In this document: in pieces, positions 47,401 to 57,898 of the stretch | How the letters are laid out: each line of letters opens with the position of its first letter | Position numbering within the stretch: position 1 is the stretch's first letter | DNA from: Agaricus subrufescens | Lineage: Eukaryota > Basidiomycota > Agaricomycetes > Agaricales > Agaricaceae | Length of the DNA stretch: 64,000 nucleotides | Direction: 5' to 3' | NCBI GenBank assembly: GCA_029945375.1 | Contig: CM057059.1 | Span: 62,001 to 126,000, forward strand | Notes under the pieces: generated by a model | Databases searched by the model: none | The model's input: only the letters and a program-made list of their open reading frames with translations | Told to the model about the DNA's origin: nothing | Translations under genes and position numbers: made by a program

Positions 47401-50092
47401 TCGTCAATTTTGGGAGGTTTCCAATGGTATCCGGAAGTCGTTGTAATCGATTTTCGTAACAGATGAGCGTTTCGAGGTGGACGAGTTCTTCGATAGAATC
47501 CGGCAGATAAGCAAGAGAATTGTGTTGAATCCGAAGAGTGACCAATGTCGGGAGTTTATTCAAAACCGCTCCGTCCAATGTCGTCAGACTCGCATACGAA
47601 ACGTCCAAAGTCGTAAGTTGTAGCGACGTCGATCCGTAAGGCGGCAATGAAACCATAACCTTCGTAATCTCATTATTCGACAGATCAACTTTCATGACAC
47701 GCTCCCCCATGGAGAGATCGAGTAGGTGAATGGCATTGTGATCAGCGTTCAGCGTTTCAAGTCGAGGTAGATTCATCACGATACCCAAATCTCCAATTTG
47801 GTTTCTTCGACAATCGACATATTCCAATTTGCGTAGTTCCCAAAAGCTGCTAGGAATGCTTTTGATCAAGTTGCCGACGAACAAGAATCGTTGCAAGTTC
47901 TTCATATCACCAACGTTCTCTGGAAGGGCAGTGAGGTAATTGAACGAGATGTTAAGCTCGGTGAGTGTCTTGATCTGTGGCACGACTTCCGGAAATGATG
48001 GTAACCGATTATTCGAAACGTCGAGGTTTCGCAGGCTCTCGAATTCGGCAAAGTTCTGTGGGAGGTCCTTGAGCAAGTTGTTTTGCAACAGTAATACCCC
48101 CAATTCCGGTATAAGTTGCAAACTCGCACCATCGAGTTCCTTGATCTTGATATGATTTGACGAAAGGTCTAGCCTTTTCAACGCCTTGGCCGCGATCAAA
48201 TTCGCAGGTATCTTCCGCATCGACATGTTAGAAAGCCGTAAGTCGCTCAGCAATGTACAAGCCTCCACGAAATCCAAAGGCAAATCGACCATGGGGTTTC
48301 GAGAAAGTTTCAGGGAAACGATTTGATCAGCGTGTTGGTGGAGGACGACGGGTATAGCACGTAGACTTCGACCAGAGAGATCGACGGACTCGAAATTGTG
48401 CAGACGGAGTTCAGTTTCTGGAATTTGGTAAAGAGGGTCGGTGGTGAGGGAACGTCGACCAAGCCCCATGTCTGGATCTCGGAAAACGAATTTGAGGAGA
48501 AAGTTTAAGCGATCGCCGCGGAGGAGAATTTGACCATCGTTCCATGAATATCCAGCTTCCGTCATTCGTCGACAAATGAGATTGAGGGGTAACTCTCGGA
48601 TATCCATAACTCGTTCTGTTGTAATGAGACATTACATGATGGCGTTGCGATACAGAATCCACGTACCCTTTCCACGTTCCATCAAAAACAACCGATTGGA
48701 ACGCCTTTCGTCTCCAACCATCCTTTTCAGCAGAGTCGGCATTAAATCGTATACTGTCAGACTAACACCCATAGCCGTCTGCAGATAGGTACCATTTGGT
48801 CGATAGATCCTCATAACAAGTTCTTCATGCATTTTCCCGCTTCTGTCTCTTTTTGACGGTTTGATCGACCCTGCTAAGCGGAAACTCGGGGGATGAAGAC
48901 CATTAGACTGCACAATACTATTCGGACCGCTTTTTGCTCGTGTGTCGTCGTCGGTTGATACGTCGTCGTCGGGAGCTGTCATGTCGACCTTGGCATCATC
49001 TTTTCCTGCCACATCCCAACTCTGCGGTGACACCCAATCGCCATCATCTTTTCGTGCTGATAACGAGGGTCTGGCAGTGCTGGGACCCGGAACGGGACCG
49101 TTGAGAAATGGCAAGGAGGCCGTGGGGGATATATGTGAAGGACCATAATTTATAGCGCCTGCCAGCGGATCGGAGGAAGAGAAGGGGTTGTTAAAGGTGG
49201 GCGGATCCGACAACGAATGTTCTATATGGCGGTTTGTGAGGAACAGCAAGTTTTCTGCAGAGACGATACCCTCCATGTGATCGAGATTAGTGTCGAGAGG
49301 AAAGAGAGGATCGTCTTTTGGTGGAACTGGGGGAGGTTTGCGCTTCTTGTTCCGTTTTTCTTTGTCTTTCTCCTTGGGTCTTTCTTTGTCTTTGTCCCTG
49401 TCCCTGTCCTTTTCCTTCGTCTTTAATTTGTCCTTGGAGGAACTGGGATGTGGAGGGAGAGGTGGAGGGTGGCCGAGGGGATGTGGAGGGTTGACGGGGT
49501 TGTTGAAGACGAAGCTGTCTGAGGGTTTGGGAGGCAGGGGAGGGGGCGGGCTGTCCTCCTGGGAGCCATGGCGGAGATGGGCCTTGCTTGCCTTGCGCTT
49601 GAGAAGGCCAAACACGGAGCCCTTCTTGCGGAGCTCCGCCTGCTGGGTGGTGGACGAGCTGAGGGTAGCGGTGTCGCAGTCGTCATAGGAAGATCGGTGT
49701 CTGGGCTCCGGGCTGGCCAGGTGCGACGCCGAGTCTGAGGCGCGGAGGGACCTGCTGGTCGAGCTGCCCTGGCGGAAGGAGAGAAAGGAGGTGATGGAGG
49801 ATTTGTAGAAGCCCTTGGAGGAGGCGTAGGTGTGCGACGGCGAGCGCTCGTGCGGCTGCTCGGGCACATATGTCGACGTCGGGGAGGGCTACACGCAGAC
49901 ACCGTCAGCGGCTGGAAACAACAGCAAAAGCAGACACACTGGCTCCTCCCCCACGAATGGGGCTATAATGGGGTCGATGTTGCGTATCTGCGCGGGCTGG
50001 TAGTCGTCGAGGTCGCCCTGGAGAGCCTGGCCGCGTTCGTCGACGAGATCGTCAAGCTTGAGCATCACCTCGCCGCCAACCGCGGTGGTCAT
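44411..50092 (-). CDS. CYR1: Adenylate cyclase (fungal, RA-LRR-PP2C-cyclase)
   Basis: Makes cAMP from ATP at the inner face of the plasma membrane; in fungi it is controlled by Ras or G alpha and feeds protein kinase A. Four exons on minus: 50092-49940, 49888-48667, 48615-46809, 46757-44411; 1842 aa, introns of 51 bp each. Domains in order: Ser/Pro/Lys-rich N-terminus; Ras-association-like region near 402-460 (MRIYRPNGTYLQ); leucine-rich repeats from about 500 to 1060; PP2C-like domain about 1100-1430; class III cyclase domain about 1475-1650 with the metal-binding Asp in VALVFTDIRNST, Lys and Asp in EFKTEGDAFLCSF, and the Asn/Arg pair in YYGPVVNRAARV. A C-terminal tail follows. The ATG at 50,092 joins cleanly to exon 2; a later ATG (MLKLDD) is possible. 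No lesion seen. Confidence 0.95.
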
Positions 50093-50377
50093 GGCGCTGA
50101 ACAGAGCACAGAAGAGGGTCTGCCCTAATCCGGCAACTCCGGTGTTCACACATCCCGCCGGCGGCCACGCTCTGCCTCGGCCTGGGTCAGGGTCTGTGCG
50201 GGCTCCCTGGCCTGCCGTATGCTGCGAGCGACGATCGGGCCTTGCGCTCTACATGGTCTAATTGCGTTTTCTGTCCAATCTATCAGACTCCAGACATATG
50301 TCACCTGACCGGCCAACCCGGTCACGTGTGGCGTCGCGCTCGTCCTTCGCCGCTGTCCCCACCCACACCCACCGACC
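50093..50377. promoter_or_regulatory. Divergent promoter region, adenylate cyclase and securin-like gene
   Basis: 285 bp separate the start codons of two genes transcribed away from each other. The stretch is GC-rich and lacks a clear TATA box, unlike the UPO promoters, which fits two constitutively used genes sharing one nucleosome-free region. Confidence 0.6.
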
Positions 50378-52533
50378 ATGCTCAGCGCACGGGCCATCCA
50401 GCTCGCCGCGGACGGCCCCCACCATGCCGCCAAGACGCCCGCCGCCAGCAGCAAGAAGCGCCGGGAAAACGTCTACCAAGGCGCCATGACAGTTCACAAT
50501 GGCAAGGCCAAGAACGCCAATCTCCTGCGTACCCCCTTCCAGCCCAAGTCTGCGCGTATGTGCTCCCATGTCTGCTCGTGGCGTGGGACCCTGATATGAA
50601 TCTCCAGAGCCCCAGCATACCAAGGCACCTCCTATCCAACTTGTTGTTACTAAACCTCTCGCCGACAAAACCCCTTTCGTCAACCGCGTCCTCGACGACT
50701 GCAAAACCCCGGGCCCCGTCCACCAACCTCTCAAGCCCCTCAATCTCGGCACTGCATCTACACTCGAAGCGCCACCAAACCCAAACCCGACGCCAGGTTC
50801 CGCACGACCTAGTTCTACTCGCAAACACGCTAGACTACCCAAGCCCCAGGCTAACCATGAGTTTCAAACTCCAGCAAACATAGGAAACCACTGGGATATC
50901 AGTGACGATGATATTGTCGTTCCGGACATTGACGAATCCGAGAAGGAAGCTGAAGAACCCTTGGACTTTGATGATGAAGTTGAATATATGCCGCCTAATA
51001 CATTAAGTAAGTCAATATCCCGCAAATGAACATCAACTAATGCTCGGTATAGACCTGGGCTATCAGCCCCCTTTCGATTTTGAACTTCCAGATTACAAAC
51101 TTCTGGGTCAGAATATCCTCCAGAAATTCCACACTTATCCGGAAGAAGAAACGGCCCCCCCACCACCTACATTTGAATTCACATTCATAGATGGAGAATT
51201 CATGAAATGGGATGATCTGTCTCTCCCCTCACTCTCCCCCTCCGACGACGACAATAATACTCACCTTCGTCATAATTCGAAACAAAGTCACGTCACACGT
51301 ACATCTTCCTCTGCTGCTGTGAAGAAACCCGCAGGTAGTACTCGATCAGTTTCCGTTATGAATATACGAGCCAAGGTCACGACTCCGGTATCTACCGTTA
51401 CTATGAAAAAGCCCACTGGTCGTGTTCGATCGGCTTCTGTAATGCACAATATCAAGACACCCGCGTCTACGCGTCCGAATCGACCAGCCTCTTCCATTTC
51501 GTTGAAACCTCCTTCCAAATCTACAAGGCCACAGACCCGAACTAGTAATGTTGTTATTAGTACGACATCTGCGTCCTCTCGTACGGCACTGAAGCCAGCT
51601 CCCGCATCTGGTACTTCTACCGTGACTAAACCCAAACAAGCTACTACGGCCTTGGTTACTACAAAAGCCACTGCGACGGCCAAACACGGTGGACATACTA
51701 AGAGCAATATTCCACGTCCAAGTTCTATGTCTCACTCTATACGGCCTGCTAGTTCCATTGGTGTCAACCGTAGCATCTCTCGCACTACCAACGCTGCTAC
51801 ACTCAAACGTCCCAGCACGTCGACATCTGTAATGAGGCCCAAACCTCAAGCTTTGACAACTGCGACATCAGGAAGTTCTTCGGTTCAGCGGGGGGTGGAA
51901 TCAAGTTTGAGAAGAGCTAAAGGACCGTCTGTTGGCACCATCTCGAATGTTAGAGTTGATAAGAAACCTCTCACGAATCTGCCTGGAGGTAAACCAATGA
52001 CGAAAGGAGGAACTGCCTCAAAATCGATGATCAAGGGGAAGATGTTATCGTCAGACAATCCTTTGAAAAAGAACATCACTCCTTTACAGGATCCAGCTGA
52101 TGCAAGACTCGTATCCGATGACATGAAGGGAAAGATTGATGAAGTTGCTGTTTCTCGATTCCCCGCCGGTGTTGAGCTAGCATCTTTGGAATATGCGGGG
52201 ATCAAATTGAAGGAGGATCAAAATGATGGTGATAATGATGGAGATCAGGATGACGGTAATGAATATGACGAAGAAGAAACTATCCGATTGGTAGTCCAAC
52301 CCAAGACGCAAGAGATCGTTAACCATACGAATCAGCAGAGAGAACTCAACAATCAATCGTCTTCCTCCAAAGATTCAATTACCAATGTCACTGCTGACAA
52401 GATTATTTATCAAAGAGAACAGATTGATATCGATCAAGGAGGAGAATTTAATTTATCGACAGTCGAAGAAGTGACGGAAGCTAGTATTTCCATGGATCTT
52501 GTTGAGAGAATGGAGATTCTCAAGCTAGAATGA
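50378..52533 (+). CDS. Ser/Thr/Lys-rich protein, candidate securin
   Basis: Exons: 50378-50555, 50608-51006, 51053-52533; 685 aa. The N-terminal 60 residues are basic and carry RRENVYQG (close to a KEN degron) and LLRTPFQPK. Residues about 160-215 are acidic and end in DDEVEYMPP followed by YQPPFDFELPDYKLLG. Fungal securins carry an acidic-E-hydrophobic-E-Y-x-P pseudosubstrate motif followed by a proline and aromatic stretch that blocks separase; the match here suggests a Cut2/Pds1-type protein. The rest is low-complexity, with repeats such as KKPAGSTRSVSVM and KKPTGRVRSASVM, and an acidic C-terminus. Against the idea: no true KEN or clear RxxL box is seen, and the tail after the motif is much longer than in known securins. 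Otherwise an unrecognised disordered protein. Confidence 0.7.
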
Positions 52534-53714
52534 TGTTTTGATTTTTGGGTTTTTTTTTGTCTTGATGACGGAGATTCTTACACCCGGAATCGTTTGTTTT
52601 TAGTATTTTTAAAATAATAAGGAGATTCGCTCTGTTTTTCTTTCTGGCTTTTTTGGCTTTTATTGTTTTCGTCGAAAGATCTATGGCAAGCGAATTCTTG
52701 TTGTGTGATGGATACTGTAAAATAGTTACCAGCATCGATCTGTGTTTCAAAGGCCAAGAGAGCCTAACGTCAACTTGTTGCTAATGAGCGAAGTCAAAGC
52801 AAAGAAGACTAAATTATGTAAGAGCGTCGGTATGATTGTGACCACCTTTGTTCTTTGACCTTGGTAACCTTGTCCGTCAATACACTTCCTTAGTCCGTTC
52901 AAGGTGACCAGTAAAGAGTGCTTCTAGCGATAGTATGTGTCGTTGATATGGAGATTTGCTCTTGTAGTTTGATCGGTTCTGATTTACATGGTATGTCCTA
53001 GATCCAGCACAAACGCGAGGTTGGCGTAGATACCTGAATGCCCAGGGTTCGGGGAACAAGTGAAGAAACCGCATATCGGCCCTGTCGGCGGTAAGCATCA
53101 AGGCCCTCGATGACGATTACATGTGTTTTCTCCGCTTCTCGGGCCAAGTTTTGCCTCCTGAAGTTACCACTGTTATCCCGTCCTTCGTAATACGTTTCCC
53201 TCACCGTTCTGAAATTAAGGTTGGCCAGAGATGTGAATATTTCCTATTCATATCATGGGCGTGTGTGTAATTTGCCAGTTTGAGAAATCAGGCTCTAATA
53301 ATATCGCCAAGCACACCTGTCATTGATCATCACCCGCGAGTGTCTTCTCACTCTCCCTTCTAGCCATTTGGTTGATTGGATGAGAGTGCTCGTATAAGCT
53401 CATGATACCACCATGCGGCATAAATCTGTTATTAAAGCTTCCCAAAGACAGTACCGTAATTACTTTTAACCTTGCACAGCTCCTCTCGAATGCGAGTACA
53501 GCTTTGTGACCGTTGTGTGATGGCCCGAACTAAATAAAGTCAAATTACGTCAAGTCACTGGTAGTTTCAAGGAAGACCCAAACAAAGCATCTCATTCGCT
53601 GGATCAAGAATAACACAGACACGTTAACTCGTTCATGTGCTTTGTGAAAAATGCGAAGAAGATCCGTAAATAGTGAATCCTCAAATTCAAAGCTCGCCTT
53701 TGTACCATCGCATA
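52534..53714. other. Intergenic, no gene seen
   Basis: T-rich 3' flank of the securin-like gene, then DNA without a supported frame. A 68-codon frame on minus at 52,998-53,204 is open but lacks support. Confidence 0.4.
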
Positions 53715-55805
53715 ATGGTCTCTTTGAGCTTGCGAGACTCTCTCGTTGTATCCCTATGTCTCGCTGTTCATTTGATCTATCGCTTCCGGAAAAGGCGTTT
53801 GTTACCCCTGCCCCCTGGGCCTACTAGATGGCCGATAATTGGGACTGCCCTCTCAATGACTCTGAGCTATGCTCACATTGCTTACAAAACACTTGGAGAC
53901 GAACTCGGTAAGTGTTATGTAGATTTTTACAAGCATGATTCTTTTCGACATACCTCGAATACAGGAACAAAGTTTTTGTACTTTGAGGTGTTGGGTCAAC
54001 CGATCATTGTGATCAATGACGTCCAGGTAGCTCAGGCTCTCCTCGACAAGCGGTCCGTCATTTACTCAAGCAGGTGAGCACTACATCACTGCATGTCTGG
54101 ACTCACATTCATTTTTATGCAATGGGGCCACAGATCAAGATATTTACAGGGGGGTGAGATGATATCAATGATCGCTATCTGAATAGCCCGCTTTACCTGA
54201 TTTTGGTCCAGGAATGGCATCAGCAAGTTTTTTGGTCTCATACCATACGGGGACGAATGGAGAGCCCACCGGCGTATGTTCCAGCAACACTTTGGTCATA
54301 AGCAAATCAGCGCGCTTCGTCCGTCGAGGGCTTCTCCCGAATCTCTGACATCACAGAAAGACTTTCGCCAGCATTTAAAGAAGTCAGTAGCATACACCAT
54401 CAGCTGCTATATCTCTAAATCTAACTTTGCTATCATAGCTGTGTAGGCGGTTTTTCCGTATCAATAACGTATGACCTCCCTGTCAAGTGACAGCATGACC
54501 CACGTGTACACTTCTCGGAGTCAGTTTTTAGAGAAATATCAGAAGCAGGGAGTCCTGGGAAGCTCCTGGTCAATCTTATATCATCGCCGTGTCAAGATAT
54601 ACCCGAATGGATGCCAGGCGCAAGATTCAAAAAAGTAGCGCGGGAGCTCCGTTTGTGTATAGAAAGACTGAAAGATGAGCCGTATCAAGTATCTCTGGAG
54701 TTGTCTGTAAGTATAGACTGTGGTGATACGATGAATTCGCTCATAAACATGTATAGGATCACGGAAATGTGGAAGAACCATTCGTCATCACATACCTCGA
54801 AAAGAACCGCCACGAATCGAGGGATCAAGTAGACCGCATAAAATATACTGCTAGCCAGGTTTTAGGAGGTGAGTCTTTTTTTTTTAAGAAATTTTGATTG
54901 CATGGAACAATTCAGATCGGACTCAATGTCAGCTACTGCCGAAACTACCGCTGCAACCACATTGACATTTTTGCTGATGATGCTGCAAAATCGGAATGTC
55001 CAGCATAAAATTCAGCAAGAGCTTGATTCCGATCGAATGCCCACGGTGGGGGACATACTACAATTGCCTTACCTATCTGCGGTGATAAAGGAGACCCCAC
55101 GGTAGGCCATGCCATATTGTTTCCAAATCATGGATTCATTACGTACCACAGTCGCAATCCTACAGGACCATTGGGTGCACCGCGTATGACTACCAGCGAG
55201 GACGTGTATAACGAATATTATGTCCCGAAGGGCTGCATCATTATAGCCAACATATAGTCAGCCTACTCTTCTCCCAGGATTACAGAAGTCTTGTTCCTAA
55301 TGGTATGCCTAGTGCAATGCTTTACAATGAAATCACGTACCCAGAACCAAACAAATTCGACCCCGATCAATTCATTAAGGATGGTACTCTTCGTAGGGGA
55401 CATCCCTGATCCAGAAGTTATCGCCTTTGGTTTTGGCAGGAGGTGAATTTGCTTCATCTTCACTAGCACCAGGCTTGACAAATAATGCACTATTTCGCCA
55501 GGATATGCCCAGGGTCACATATAGCGTTACCATTCACTTACCTGACGGCTGGCTCGATTCTCCATTTATTCGATATCTTACATGAACTTGACGCAGAAGG
55601 CAATCCGATACCGGTAGTTCCGAAGTTTCCACCGGCGTCTCTTACGTCGTAAGTCAACAGACTTGACTATTAAAAAAAATGTGCTCATTTATGGATGCTG
55701 TCAAGTCAAAGGGAGCCGAGCCCATTTCCCTGCAAGATTACACCCCGTGGAGACCGGAATGTAGCTGACCTACTGGGGGAGTATCTTGGCGATGGACCCA
55801 TATAA
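53715..55805 (+). pseudogene. Cytochrome P450 pseudogene (array copy D)
   Basis: Nearly full-length paralog of copy C in the opposite orientation, about 10 kb away. Readable: MVSLSLRDSLVVSLCLAVHL, PPGPTRWPIIG, TKFLYFEVLGQPIIVINDVQ, PYGDEWRAHRRMFQQHF, PEWMPGARFKKVARELR, AETTAATT in the I-helix, ExxR as ETPR, heme loop FGFGRRICPG, and the last exon ending LGEYLGDGPI with stop at 55,803-55,805. Lesions: the acceptor before 54,127 reads GG instead of AG; about 30 bases are missing after QQHFGHKQI and the following 20 codons are read in a shifted frame until SQKDF; a TGA at 54,488-54,490 replaces the Arg codon of VQRQHDPRV (CGA to TGA); four codons are lost after ELDS. The heme loop is still intact, so loss is probably recent. 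Confidence 0.85.
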
Positions 55806-57898
55806 GCCAATGCCAGTATTGACTTTGATCGGCAACGAATGTTCGCGACTCTTCGTGCAGAGTAACACGGCCCGACCATACATCTGCATTGGCTTGCGAG
55901 TCACTAGTCATTTCAGGTTTCCCAACTTTACTGTAAACAGTATGTGAACGAGGGTATATTGAACAACGAATTCTTACCTAAACTCTCACAAATCATCACA
56001 AACCCATACCTATTTTTTGATCAGGAATCAGCGGATCGAAACCAGGGTCCTGAGATTCAGAGTTACAAATATTAGTAGAGCTGTACGTTTTGCCTTTCCA
56101 AGCAGTCCTCACGAGTTGAGCTCATTTTTGTTTGACACGTTGACGTGTGATGTAATGTGAGGCAAGTGGATCGACAGGAAGCTTTGTGTTGCGCTACGGG
56201 GACAGCAAAATGGGACTGCCGACCCGAAGGGAAGGTCCGATGATATTGCAGAAAGAAAGACAAAAGGGTGATGATCGAAGCTCGATAAATGTGACACCTT
56301 CACAGCCTAACATCAATAACAATCTTGTATCGATGCGTCGCGCCATTGTTGAAGCTCTAGCCGCCTTGAGATCAATGGTTCTAGTTCTTCATTCCCATTG
56401 CATCGCCGAGGTTTTATCTATAATAAGCATTCTGATGTTCTAGTATTTGTCTGGCATTGTGTCTGATAGAGTAAGCGATGACATGGCACTCACGACTTTT
56501 GAATTGCTTCCAAACAAAATCAGGCAACACATCAGCTCAAGCTGCTGCGCCTATTCAATTCCATTTGTCCAATAGCAATCTGATCAAGCTTTTCATGAAG
56601 TCCCGGACCACCTTAACACCTTTTTTGTTAGGCAGTCACTAGAATTATCAGGGCGAAGATTGTGTGGAGCTTGGGTATGGAAAGAACCAGCTGTTACTTC
56701 ATGGACATCTCTGGTACACAAGTAACGACTCATGACTTGTGTATGGGCGCTGGGGCATTCATGCTTCCGAGTTTGTTCCAGGGCGACTTAATCTTACGTA
56801 TCTTACTTCTCTGGAAGCTTGCCTGATGAGTGGCTTTTTGAGCTCGAAGTTGACACATGTCCGTGAAACACATGTCTGCTATAATTGGGAGCCACCGTCT
56901 TGTCCTCGATTACAAAGGTAATCAACGACAGCAGATGAAATCAGCGGGCTACAACAGATACGTTGTGCCTTTATCCTTGGATTTCGCGATGATATTGATT
57001 TTACTGTGCTCGCCGAGTCGAACTTCCTGCATCACGACCCATAGTCTGGATGCCGTTATGACAGTTGTCATCAGCTACTGCGACGCGTACTGAGATTTTT
57101 TTTATCGTGCGCCGCCACTGATGCGTTTGTCTTGACAATGGAAGGATGAATAGTGTAGAATCGTTGGTCCATGCTGCCTCGAGAAGAAAACAGTGCCGTT
57201 AGCGGGCGGAAAAGAATACAAGGTTTAGCATTTACCTGCGATGTGACAAGATCTCCAAGATCTCCGGGCCGTGCTATTCAATATACCCAAGAAGTGGGCA
57301 TCCAAGATAAGGTTACTATCGGTGATGACGAGGGCTCTCCTCAAGCTCTTGTGCAACGTTTGAATCATTGATACCCACTCTGGTCCACTTCTTGGGGTGG
57401 AGCCGAGTGATAGCCAATGGGTGTTGTCACAACAAAAGTTGTAAAAATCCTGTTACTCCCTTTACAGCACCCACATGCAGGGCGCATCCTCCGCTCAGGG
57501 ATGGGGGATTCATTAATTGAGGAAATAATTGAAAGGCTTACCGCTACAGGGGAGCAAAGATGTATCAATCATTCCCGGTATCAAACGCTCTCGGGGTCTT
57601 CCGGCATTGATTAGCAACGTACCAATGGAATTACGATCATCAACCAGATGATAGTTACTAACTAGTTGTGCTGGACCGAAACAGCGAGCGTCGTGTGATT
57701 CCGGTCATTGCCCTTTGACATCGACTTCCTGAGGCACTGGGCCGTCACGTAGTAGGTAATGATTATCATTTATTTCCACCGCCAAACAGTTTCGCATGCC
57801 ATGTTTTGGTTCTTTCATTTTAATAGACGCTAATAGCTGGCCGACGTTCCGACTTTGTTACCTCACCCCTGACTTCGCTGACTTCACCACCAACCACC
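55806..57898. other. Intergenic, no gene seen
   Basis: About 2.1 kb without a supported gene; open frames are under 90 codons with no splice partners. The last 60 bp are the pyrimidine-rich leader of the G alpha gene. Confidence 0.4.

Noticed and set aside
49290..49688. 132-codon plus-strand frame inside adenylate cyclase exon 2
   Set aside because: Antisense shadow of the Lys/Asp/Pro-rich N-terminal part of the cyclase.
54127..54145. Rescue of P450 copy D by a downstream acceptor (cacag)
   Set aside because: Using that acceptor shifts the phase relative to the next exon and loses conserved residues; the TGA at 54,488 would remain anyway.
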